A DNA stretch of 27,395 bases from an uncultured Prevotellaceae bacterium (GTDB taxonomy: Bacteria; Bacteroidota; Bacteroidia; Bacteroidales; Bacteroidaceae): assembly GCA_946644025.1 (NCBI GenBank), contig CAMPCG010000006.1, positions 1 through 27,395 on the forward strand. The letters are read 5' to 3'. The position numbers and the translations under genes were made by a program. Shown here one piece after another: positions 8,307 to 15,344 of the stretch (within the stretch, counting starts at the first letter, position 1; each line of letters begins with the position of its first letter). Under the pieces are notes generated by a model. It searched no databases. It was not told the origin of the DNA and worked only from the letters and a program-made list of their open reading frames with translations.

Positions 8307-10055
8307 ATGTCACAACTCGAACCACTCATTGCCGACCTTGCGCTCATCCTTATCTGCGCAGGCGTCATGACGCTCCTCTTCAAGAGCCTCAAGCAACCCA
8401 TCGTACTCGGATATATCGTAGCCGGATTTCTCGCTTCGCCCAACATGCCCTACATGCCCAGTGTCACCGACATGCACGGCGTACACATCTGGAGCGAGAT
8501 AGGCGTCATCTTCCTCCTCTTCGCCCTCGGCCTGGAGTTTTCCTTCAAGAAGATACTCCGCATGGGCGCGGCGCCCATCATTGCCGCCGTCTCCATCATC
8601 CTCGCCATGATGTACGTCGGTGCCTGCACCGGCGAGCTCTTCGGCTGGAGCCAGATGGACTGCATCTTCCTCGGCGGAATGCTCGCCATGTCGTCCACCA
8701 CCATCATCTTCAAGGCCTTCGACGACATGGGCCTGCGCCAGCAGCGCTTCGCCGGGCTGGTGCTCAGCGTCCTCATCATCGAGGACATACTCGCCATCGT
8801 GCTCATGGTGATGCTCTCCACGCTGGCCGTGAGCAAGGAGTTCGAGGGCACCCAGATGCTCTACTCCATCCTGCAGCTCGGCCTCTACCTCGTGCTCTGG
8901 TTCACCGTGGGCCTGTACTTCATCCCCCTTGCCCTGCGCAAGCTCAAGCCTCTGATGAACGACGAGACGCTGCTCATCACCGCCCTCGCCCTCTGCTTCG
9001 GCATGGTCGTGGCCGCCTCGGCCGCCGGTTTCTCGGCCGCCTTCGGAGCCTTCGTCATGGGCAGCATCCTGGCCGAGACCGTCGAGGCAGAGCAGATAGA
9101 GCACCTCGTGTCGCCGGTGAAGAACCTCTTCGGGGCCATCTTCTTCGTCTCCGTGGGCATGATGGTCGACGTGGCGCTCATCATCGAGTACATCGTCCCC
9201 ATCATCACCATCATCGCCGCCGTCATGCTGGGCCAGACCATCCTCAGCACCTGCGGCTTCCTCCTCTCGGGCCAGTCGCTCAAGACCTCGATGCAGTGTT
9301 CCTTCTCGCTGACGCAGATAGGCGAGTTTGCCTTCATCCTGGCCACGCTCGGCACGTCGCTCGGCGTCACCAGCGACTTCCTCTACCCCATCGTCGTTGC
9401 CGTCTCGGTCTTCACCACCTTCACCACGCCCTACATGATTCGCCTGGCCGAGCCCGCCTACAACGTGGTGTCGCGCCTGCTGCCCGCCAAGTGGATAGCC
9501 CGCCTGGAGCGCCACAACAACGAGAACGACGAGAAAGCCCCCGACGAGATGAAGCAGCTCTGGGACGACTGCTTCAAGCGCTTCGTCTTCACCATGCTCA
9601 TCAACAGCGTGCTCTGCATAGCCATCATGACCGCCATGCACTACTACGGCGAGCCGCTCCTGGCCAACATCGTGCCGGCGGCATGGCTCCACCCCGTGAC
9701 CGCGCTCATCGCCCTCATCCTCTGCGCACCCTTCCTGTGGATGCTCATGCGGGCCGGAGCCGACACCCCCGAGGTCAACAAACTGTGGGAGAGCAGCCCC
9801 CGTTGGCGCGTCAGGTTAACCGCCTACGGCCTGCTGCGACTGCTCATCGCCGCCATCTTCGTCAGCTATTTCGTGGACTACGCCATTCCCTGGTCCAGCT
9901 GGCTCGGCATCTTCGCCCTCGTAGCCATCATGGCCATCATCTACTACTCCTCAGTCCTCGAGAAGCAAAGCAACAACCTCACCCAGAACTTCACCGAAAA
10001 CCTCAGCGCAAGGGAGAAGACCCACCCCCAACCCCTCCCCAAGGGAGGGGAGTAG
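8307..10055 (+). CDS. Kef-type monovalent cation:proton antiporter (CPA2 family)
   Basis: 582 residues. The first about 390 form the Na+/H+ exchanger domain of the CPA2 family, with roughly 12 hydrophobic segments (starting LIADLALILICAGVMTLLF) and family-typical stretches such as LALGLEFSFKKI, LSVLIIEDILAIVL and SLTQIGEFAFILATLG. It should exchange K+ or Na+ for protons across the inner membrane. Unlike KefB/KefC there is no C-terminal RCK/TrkA-N nucleotide-binding domain. Instead there are extra hydrophobic segments (about 430-460, 465-490 and 510-550). The last about 12 residues (THPQPLPKGGE) come from a class A repeat, and the stop codon lies in a following palindrome, so the native C-terminus has probably been replaced. 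The substrate ion cannot be told from sequence. The start is the first in-frame ATG after the heptamer array. Confidence 0.9.
   Translation: MSQLEPLIADLALILICAGVMTLLFKSLKQPIVLGYIVAGFLASPNMPYMPSVTDMHGVHIWSEIGVIFLLFALGLEFSFKKILRMGAAPIIAAVSIILAMMYVGACTGELFGWSQMDCIFLGGMLAMSSTTIIFKAFDDMGLRQQRFAGLVLSVLIIEDILAIVLMVMLSTLAVSKEFEGTQMLYSILQLGLYLVLWFTVGLYFIPLALRKLKPLMNDETLLITALALCFGMVVAASAAGFSAAFGAFVMGSILAETVEAEQIEHLVSPVKNLFGAIFFVSVGMMVDVALIIEYIVPIITIIAAVMLGQTILSTCGFLLSGQSLKTSMQCSFSLTQIGEFAFILATLGTSLGVTSDFLYPIVVAVSVFTTFTTPYMIRLAEPAYNVVSRLLPAKWIARLERHNNENDEKAPDEMKQLWDDCFKRFVFTMLINSVLCIAIMTAMHYYGEPLLANIVPAAWLHPVTALIALILCAPFLWMLMRAGADTPEVNKLWESSPRWRVRLTAYGLLRLLIAAIFVSYFVDYAIPWSSWLGIFALVAIMAIIYYSSVLEKQSNNLTQNFTENLSAREKTHPQPLPKGGE
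10021..10052 (+). repeat. Class A palindromic element forming the antiporter C-terminus
   Basis: Reads CCCACCCCCAACCCCTCCCC then AAGGGAGGGGAG: the same core and orientation as 5666-5704, translated in a different frame (THPQPLPKGGE). It ends at the stop codon. Confidence 0.8.
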
Positions 10056-10089
10056 AATGTTCAACCGCCTCCAAGTCTAACTACTCCCC
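10047..10089. repeat. Short intergenic palindrome with the hairpin-family core, copy 3
   Basis: GGGGAGTAG (10047-10055, including the stop codon of the antiporter) pairs with CTACTCCCC (10081-10089). The loop reads AATGTTCAACCGCCTCC then AAGTCTAAC. It shares AATGTTCnnCC with the hairpins at 6245 and 25029, and AAGTCTAAC with those at 12989, 18841 and 24254. The arms are short and without heptamers. It may act as a terminator after the antiporter. Confidence 0.6.
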
Positions 10090-10115
10090 GGCCCCCTCTG
10101 TCTCTCCCCCTAGTT

Positions 10116-10307
10116 GGTTCTACAAGAATCTGTGTGGGTCAATACCGTGATGAAGATATGAGTTATATGCCTCCTGCCTGTCAGATAAGTGCCTCTTATC
10201 TGTCAGATAAGTGGCACTTATCCCAGAGGAAAGTGGCACTTATCTCTACAAGCAAGCATGAATAGTGCGTCTCATCCGAGGTTATCCACACTAATTCTTG
10301 TAGAGCC
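10116..10307. mobile_element. 192 bp element with 22 bp imperfect terminal inverted repeats (MITE-like)
   Basis: The left end 10116-10137 (starting GGTTCTACAAGAAT, ending TGTGTGG) is the inverted match of 10286-10307 (starting CCACAC, ending ATTCTTGTAGAGCC), 19 of 22 positions. There is no coding capacity inside. A mobile origin is inferred from the terminal repeats only; no target-site duplication was confirmed. With the flanking repeats it fills the gene-free stretch 10056-10480. Confidence 0.5.
10184..10244. repeat. Three direct copies of a 17 bp palindrome
   Basis: GATAAGTGCCTCTTATC (10184-10200), GATAAGTGGCACTTATC (10206-10222) and the truncated AAGTGGCACTTATC (10231-10244). Each is self-complementary around its centre. 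The first two are 22 bp apart and both are preceded by CTGTCA. They could be binding sites for a dimeric regulator of the TonB receptor gene about 240 bp downstream, or simply the internal structure of the surrounding element. Confidence 0.7.
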
Positions 10308-10405
10308 CTATAGTTTTGCCGTTGAGGGGAGAGTCTAACGTGTCCCCCTCGGGGGACGAAAGGGGGGCCACTCCCTCGGGGGCCGAAGGGGGGCCTCGGG
10401 GGGCT
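10308..10405 (-). repeat. Class B palindromic element, inverted copy upstream of the TonB receptor
   Basis: CTATAGTTTTGCCGTTGAGG followed by a GAGTCTAACGTG spacer and TCCCCCTCGGGGGACGAAAG. This is the reverse complement of the copy at 10545-10641 over nearly 60 bp with about three mismatches. A second GC-rich palindrome (CCCTCGGGGGCCGAAGGGGG) follows. The two copies form an inverted pair that brackets the promoter and start of the receptor gene. Confidence 0.85.
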
Positions 10406-10440
10406 TTTGGACTCTCAGACCAATTCATAACAAATAGGGA

Positions 10441-10471
10441 TTGCAGGAACGGCGGAAAGGCCGTACCTTTG
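10441..10471 (+). promoter_or_regulatory. Bacteroidota-type promoter of the TonB receptor gene
   Basis: TTG at 10441-10443, a 20 bp gap, then TACCTTTG at 10464-10471. Only 9 bases separate the -7 box from the ATG at 10481, so the transcript would be leaderless or nearly so. Confidence 0.75.
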
Positions 10472-10480
10472 CACCCGATT

Positions 10481-12988
10481 ATGAAGAAAATGTTTTTAAC
10501 CGGCCTGACGATGCTCGCCACCTTAGCGGCACAGGCCACACAAGCTCCCCTTTCGTCCCCCGAGGGGGACAAGTTAGAATCTCCCCTCAACGGCAAAACT
10601 ATAGTAGCCCCCTCGGGGGCCGAAGGGGGGGCTTTAGGGGCCTTAGGGGCCTCGGGGGCCTCGGGGGCCTCAGGGGCCTCGGGGACCTTAACCGACACCG
10701 CGCGAGTGGTGGACCTCGACGAGGTCATCGTCATCGCACAGCCCAAGGAGCAGCAGCTCATGCGCCGTCAGCCACTGAGCAGCTCGGCCTTCTCGGCAGA
10801 AGACCTGCATAGGCTTAACGTGCGCGACGTGCGCGAGCTCTCGGACTTCGTGCCCTCATTCGCCATGCCCGTCTATGGCTCGCGCTACACATCGTCTATG
10901 TACATACGCGGCATAGGCTCGCGCGTGAACAGCCCCGCCGTGGGCATCTACATGGACAACATCCCCCTAGTGAGCAAGTCGATGCTCAACTTCCACGTCT
11001 ACGAGGTAGACCGCATCGACGTGCTGCGCGGACCACAGGGCACGCTCTACGGGCAGAACTCGGAGGGCGGACTCATACGCCTGTTCACCCGGCAGCCACT
11101 GAACTACCAGGGCACGAACATCAACCTGAGCTTCGGCACAGGACTCTACCGCAAGGCCGAGGTGGCACATTATAATAAGGTGAACGACCACTTGGGATTC
11201 GCCCTGGCCGGGTTCTACCAGGGTCAGAAGGGATTCCTGGACAACACCACCACGGGCGGAGATGCCGACAAGGGCAACGAGGCCGGCGGACGGGCTCGCC
11301 TGGAGTGGCAGCCCACGGAGGCGTTCAGACTGAACCTCTCGGCCGACTACCAGTACACAAACCAGAACGGATTCCCCTACGGCGAGATGAACCTGGAGAC
11401 GGGCGAGAGCCGCGACCCCTACTCCAACCGCCAGGGCGACTACAAGCGCCACGCCCTCACCACGGGCCTATCGCTGAGCCTGCGCGGCAGCAAGACCGAG
11501 TTAGGATACAGCGCCTCGTGGCAGTACCTGAAGGACGATATGCTCATGGACATTGACTACCGGCCCCTGGACTACATGCACATCACGCAGGCACAGCTGC
11601 AGAACGCCGTCACGCAGGAGCTGACGCTGAAGACCACGGGCAACGGGCCCTGGCACTCCACGTCGGGAGCCTTCTTCTCCTATCAGGCGCTGAAGACCAA
11701 CGCGCCCGTATACTTCGACGCCGCCATGAACGACTACCTCTCGAAGACCATCCAGGACTATGCCTACTACGGTATGCTCAACTCCATGGCCAAGCGCATG
11801 GGCATGGAGGCCGCCGCCGCCATGATAGAGCGGGCCGGAGGATGCCACATACGCATGGACATGAAGACGGTGCCGGGACTGTTCCGCACACCGGCCTACA
11901 ACTACGCCCTGTTCCACCAGTCGGACATCGACATCACCTCGCGCCTCACGGCAACATTGGGGCTGCGCTACGACCTCTCGCAGGTGCAGATAGACTACAG
12001 CACGCTGGGAGCAGTGGCCCTCGACGAGAGCGTCATGGGCACCAACGTGAAGGCCAGCGTCAGGTCGCTGCTGGAGCACAAGGAGAAGACCAGCTTCGAC
12101 CAGCTGCTGCCCAAGGTGGGACTGACCTACCGAATAGGCAACAACGGCAGCAACGTCTACGCCCTGGTGTCGAAAGGATACCGCGCGGGAGGATATAACA
12201 TACAGATGTTCAGCGACATCCTGCAGACCGAGCTGGAAGGTGCCGCTCAGACGGCCCGCGGAGACATGGAGATAGCGCACTCGGAGCAGGACTACGACAA
12301 CATACGCGAGACCATCGCCTTCAAGCCCGAGGAGAGCTGGAACTATGAGTTCGGCACACACCTGAACCTCTTCGACCAGAAAGTGCATCTGGACCTCACG
12401 GGCTACTACATGCAGATACGCAACCAGCAGCTCTCGGTCATGGCCGGCAACTACGGCTTCGGACGCATGATGGTGAACGCCGGCAAGAGCTACAGCTGCG
12501 GCGTGGAGGCAACGGTGCGCGGCAGTCTGGTCGACGGCCACCTGAACTGGGGCGTCAGCTATGGCTACACACGCGCCGTGTTCAAGGAGTACACCGACAG
12601 CGTGATGACTGAGCAGGGCATGACGGCCGTGAGCTACAAGGACAAGCGCGTGCCCTACGTGCCCGAGCACACGCTCGCCGCCAATGCCGACTACCGGTTC
12701 GACTTCAACGGAGCGCTGAAGAGCCTCACCGTGGGAGCCAACCTGTCCATGCTCGGCAAGACCTACTGGGACAATGAGAACCTGTACTCGCAGAAGCTAT
12801 ACGCCCTGCTCGGCGCACACGCCGATGCCAACTTCGGAAAGGTAACCGTCAGCCTGTGGGGACGCAACCTCACGGCTACCAAGTACAATACCTTCGCCAC
12901 CGACAGCCCCATGGCCGGCGAGACACTCTACTTCGCACAAAAGGGCAACCCCCTGCAAGTGGGTTGCGACTTGAGGATAAACCTATAA
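10481..12988 (+). CDS. TonB-dependent outer-membrane receptor
   Basis: 835 residues from the ATG at 10481. This start gives a signal peptide (MKKMFLTGLTMLATLAAQAT) and follows a promoter box; in-frame upstream codons back to a TTG at 10316 are only repeat DNA. Residues about 22-68 are translated class B repeat plus a 9-bp tandem array (GASGASGASGAS). Next come ARVVDLDEVIVIAQ (TonB-box-like), a plug domain at about 80-210 (SDFVPSFAMPVYG, MYIRGIGSR, VDRIDVLRGPQGTLYGQNS), and a 22-strand-type barrel to the C-terminus. It lacks the N-terminal carboxypeptidase-regulatory domain of SusC and no SusD gene follows. It therefore resembles the siderophore, cobalamin or small-ligand receptor branch more than the glycan branch. 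The ligand is unknown. Import through the outer membrane would be powered by TonB/ExbBD. Confidence 0.92.
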   Translation: MKKMFLTGLTMLATLAAQATQAPLSSPEGDKLESPLNGKTIVAPSGAEGGALGALGASGASGASGASGTLTDTARVVDLDEVIVIAQPKEQQLMRRQPLSSSAFSAEDLHRLNVRDVRELSDFVPSFAMPVYGSRYTSSMYIRGIGSRVNSPAVGIYMDNIPLVSKSMLNFHVYEVDRIDVLRGPQGTLYGQNSEGGLIRLFTRQPLNYQGTNINLSFGTGLYRKAEVAHYNKVNDHLGFALAGFYQGQKGFLDNTTTGGDADKGNEAGGRARLEWQPTEAFRLNLSADYQYTNQNGFPYGEMNLETGESRDPYSNRQGDYKRHALTTGLSLSLRGSKTELGYSASWQYLKDDMLMDIDYRPLDYMHITQAQLQNAVTQELTLKTTGNGPWHSTSGAFFSYQALKTNAPVYFDAAMNDYLSKTIQDYAYYGMLNSMAKRMGMEAAAAMIERAGGCHIRMDMKTVPGLFRTPAYNYALFHQSDIDITSRLTATLGLRYDLSQVQIDYSTLGAVALDESVMGTNVKASVRSLLEHKEKTSFDQLLPKVGLTYRIGNNGSNVYALVSKGYRAGGYNIQMFSDILQTELEGAAQTARGDMEIAHSEQDYDNIRETIAFKPEESWNYEFGTHLNLFDQKVHLDLTGYYMQIRNQQLSVMAGNYGFGRMMVNAGKSYSCGVEATVRGSLVDGHLNWGVSYGYTRAVFKEYTDSVMTEQGMTAVSYKDKRVPYVPEHTLAANADYRFDFNGALKSLTVGANLSMLGKTYWDNENLYSQKLYALLGAHADANFGKVTVSLWGRNLTATKYNTFATDSPMAGETLYFAQKGNPLQVGCDLRINL
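10545..10641 (+). repeat. Class B palindromic element just after the signal peptide codons
   Basis: Contains TTTCGTCCCCCGAGGGGGAC, a spacer with CAACGGCAAAACTATAGTAG, and GCCCCCTCGGGGGCCGAAGG. It is translated in frame as APLSSPEGDKLESPLNGK and onward. The same peptide pattern appears in the dockerin-repeat protein at 7275-7374. Confidence 0.85.
10637..10690 (+). repeat. In-frame 9-bp tandem repeat (GGGGCCTCG) in the receptor gene
   Basis: Six contiguous 9-mers: GGGGCCTTA, GGGGCCTCG, GGGGCCTCG, GGGGCCTCA, GGGGCCTCG, GGGACCTTA. They encode Gly-Ala-Ser/Leu triplets between signal peptide and plug. The class B copy at 7275 has only two or three degenerate units at the same place, so the array seems to have expanded here. 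Gain or loss of units would keep the frame. Confidence 0.85.
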
Positions 12989-13141
12989 GTTTAAGTAATA
13001 AGTCACAAGTAATAGGTAATAAGTATGGTTAGACCTTAGGCCGAATGTGCTGCAAAAGTGCTACTATCGCCTAAAGTCTAACCATACTTATTACCTATTA
13101 CTTATAACTTATTACTTATTACCTATTACTTAAAACTTGAA
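12989..13141. repeat. Heptamer-armed intergenic hairpin, copy 4, between convergent genes
   Basis: A perfect 28 bp inverted repeat: 13007-13034 (AAGTAATAGGTAATAAGT then ATGGTTAGAC) and 13076-13103. The outer arms continue as 7-bp units (AGTAATA, GGTAATA). The inner part holds TTAGACCTTAGGCCGAA and CGCCTAAAGTCTAACC. The stop codon of the receptor abuts the left arm and the TAA of the peptidase gene lies in an ATTACTT unit on the right. It may terminate both genes, though it has no U-tract. Confidence 0.85.
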
Positions 13142-15337
13142 TTACTTCAGATAATCTTCGAAATACCGGGTGATGCGCTCGTGCAAGTGCACGCTGGCAT
13201 GACCCATCATGTTGTGGCCCTCGCCGGGATAGACGTAGAAGTCGGGCTGCGTGCCGGCCTCGTTGCAGGCCTTGATGAAGGAGAGGGCGTGCTGGGGCAC
13301 GACGACGGGGTCGTTATAGCCGATGATAATTTGCAGCCGCCCCTTCAGGTTCTTCGCCTTGTCGATGAGGCTGCACTTGGCGTAGCCCTCGGGGTTCTGC
13401 TGCGGCGTGTCCATGTAGCGCTCACCATACATCACCTCATACCACTTCCAGTCGATGACGGGGCCTCCGGCCACGCCCACCTTGAACACGTCGGGGTAGT
13501 GGGTCATCAGCGAGATGGTCATAAAGCCGCCGAAGCTCCAGCCGTGGACGCCGAGGCGGTCGCTGTCTACGAAGGGCAACGCCTTGAGATACTTCACGCC
13601 CTCCATCTGGTCCTGCATCTCCACCTGGCCAAGCTGTCGGAAGGTGGCCTGCTCGAAGTCGCGTCCACGGTTCTCGCTGCCGCGGTTGTCGAGGATAAAG
13701 ACGATATAGCCCTTCTGAGCCATGTAGGTCTCCCACGAACGGGAGGCATAGTGCCAGGAGGCCTCGACATTGTGGGCGTGAGGGCCGCCATAGACATAGA
13801 CCACGGTGGGGTATTTCTTGGCAGGGTCAAAGTCGGCGGGCTTCACCATGCGCCAATAGAGGTCGGTCACTCCGTCGGCAGCCTTTAGCGAGCCGCTCTC
13901 GAAGAGGGGCTGCACGTAGTCGGCCCAAGGGTCGGGAGCGTCGAGCAGCCGCGTGCGCCGCCCTTTGTCCACAAGGGTGAGGTCGATGCTGTTGGGCGTG
14001 GTGGGGCTCTGCCACTTGTCGTAGAGCAGGGAACCAGAGGCAGAGAGACGGCCGCGATGCACACCCTCGCCATTATCAAGGGCGGTGCGCTTGCCCGTGT
14101 TGACGTCGACCTCATAGAGGTTGCGCTGCAAGGGGTGGCGCTCGTTAGAGACAATGACAATGCTCTTGGCGTTCTTATTGAACCCCAGCACGTCGAGCAC
14201 TACCCATGGGCCGGAGGTGAGCTGGCGGACGCACTCTCCCTTAACATTATATAAATAAAGGTGGTTGTAGCCGTCGCGCTGGCTCTGGAGGACGAAGAGG
14301 CTGTCGTCCCAGGGCAGGAACGCGATGGGATGGAGCGGCTCGACGTACTTCTCGCTGGTCTCGCGGTAAAGCTCCTGGAGGCGCTGGCCGGTCTCGGCGT
14401 TGTAGCTGACGAGGCGGCAGTCGTTCTGGTCGCGGTTCAGCTCCTGCAGGTAGACGGTCTTGCCGTCGGGGCTCCAGGCCAGGTTGGTAAAGTAGCAGGG
14501 GAGGCCCGATGCTGACGCATCGGAAATAGTGGCGGGCGTCTGGAGGTAGACGGTCTTATTCGCGGGCAGGTCGTAGACGCCGATGGTGACGACGTGGGTG
14601 TCGGTTCCGGCCATGGGGTATTTGTCGGGCTCCATGGCGGCGATGCGCGGGTCGATGTTCACCTGGGGATAGTCGGTCACCATGCTCTGGTCCATACGGT
14701 AGAAAGCCAGTCGCTGGCCGTCGGGGCTCCAGAAGGTGCCCTTCTCTATGCCCCACTCGTCGCGGTGCACGCTCTGTCCGTAGACAATGTCGCGCGAGCC
14801 GTCGGTGGTAAGCTGGTGCTTGCGGCTGTCCTTGTCAATGACCCACAGCTGGCTGTCCTCTACGTAGGCCGTGGCGCGGCTCTGCGGGCTCCAGTCGTTG
14901 GCCTCCTGGCCGGAGAGGCTGTCCTGCCACACGATTTGCTTCCGTTTGAAGTCGACAAGCGTGAAGGCCTTCTTGTTGCCCACGGCAACGATGGGCTGGT
15001 CGGCGTAGGGGAACCAGGCCGACTGCAGGTGGCGCACGTAGTGGCGGTCGTCGCTCTTGGCCCAGCGGTTGATGTCGTCGAGGGTGAAGAGCAGCTTCTC
15101 ACGTCCCGTCTTGGGGTCTACGAGCGAGCACTGCTCCACGTCGGTATGCACCAGCTGGTCGCCCCACCAGGTGAGCAAAAGGTTCTTCGGCCGCAGGTTG
15201 TGGTAGTTGGTGCCGCCGAAGTTCAGGTCCTCCAGGGTGAAGAGTTTCTTGTCCGAAGGGATGGTAGCGGTCGGCTGCTGGGCGGTCATGTTGAGCGTGA
15301 GCAAAAGGAGGGAAAGGAGGAAGAGTTGCTTTTTCAT
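13142..15337 (-). CDS. S9 family peptidase, dipeptidyl peptidase IV-like
   Basis: 731 residues. The start is the ATG at 15337, which gives a signal peptide (MKKQLFLLSLLLLTLNMTAQ); the frame upstream is the antisense of the methyltransferase gene. An N-terminal beta-propeller (about 30-480) carries WSPDG repeats, followed by an alpha/beta-hydrolase domain. The catalytic triad is Ser601 in GWSFGG, Asp676 in GYNDPVV and His708 in GEGHNM; an ERYM motif lies at 639-642. It should cleave dipeptides from the N-termini of periplasmic or imported peptides. The substrate-anchoring Glu-Glu pair of true DPP IV appears as Asp-Glu (HRDEWGIEKG), so exact specificity is uncertain. It lies 7 bases after the methyltransferase stop and is probably its operon partner. 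Confidence 0.9.
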   Translation of the reverse strand: MKKQLFLLSLLLLTLNMTAQQPTATIPSDKKLFTLEDLNFGGTNYHNLRPKNLLLTWWGDQLVHTDVEQCSLVDPKTGREKLLFTLDDINRWAKSDDRHYVRHLQSAWFPYADQPIVAVGNKKAFTLVDFKRKQIVWQDSLSGQEANDWSPQSRATAYVEDSQLWVIDKDSRKHQLTTDGSRDIVYGQSVHRDEWGIEKGTFWSPDGQRLAFYRMDQSMVTDYPQVNIDPRIAAMEPDKYPMAGTDTHVVTIGVYDLPANKTVYLQTPATISDASASGLPCYFTNLAWSPDGKTVYLQELNRDQNDCRLVSYNAETGQRLQELYRETSEKYVEPLHPIAFLPWDDSLFVLQSQRDGYNHLYLYNVKGECVRQLTSGPWVVLDVLGFNKNAKSIVIVSNERHPLQRNLYEVDVNTGKRTALDNGEGVHRGRLSASGSLLYDKWQSPTTPNSIDLTLVDKGRRTRLLDAPDPWADYVQPLFESGSLKAADGVTDLYWRMVKPADFDPAKKYPTVVYVYGGPHAHNVEASWHYASRSWETYMAQKGYIVFILDNRGSENRGRDFEQATFRQLGQVEMQDQMEGVKYLKALPFVDSDRLGVHGWSFGGFMTISLMTHYPDVFKVGVAGGPVIDWKWYEVMYGERYMDTPQQNPEGYAKCSLIDKAKNLKGRLQIIIGYNDPVVVPQHALSFIKACNEAGTQPDFYVYPGEGHNMMGHASVHLHERITRYFEDYLK

Positions 15338-15344
15338 CTTACGG

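Noticed and set aside
8310..9692. Long minus-strand open frame opposite the first antiporter
   Set aside because: Low-complexity Glu/His/Asp/Gly-rich translation, no promoter, and the plus strand encodes a complete membrane transporter.
10316..10480. Upstream start for the TonB receptor at a TTG
   Set aside because: The 55 extra codons are inverted class B repeat plus the promoter; the ATG at 10481 gives a proper signal peptide.
10481..12988. SusC-type glycan receptor of a polysaccharide utilisation locus
   Set aside because: No SusD gene, no carboxypeptidase-regulatory N-terminal domain, and no glycoside hydrolases nearby.
12989..13141. Standard intrinsic terminator
   Set aside because: It has a strong stem but no U-tract on either side and AT-rich repeated arms; termination is possible but not shown, so it is listed as a repeat.
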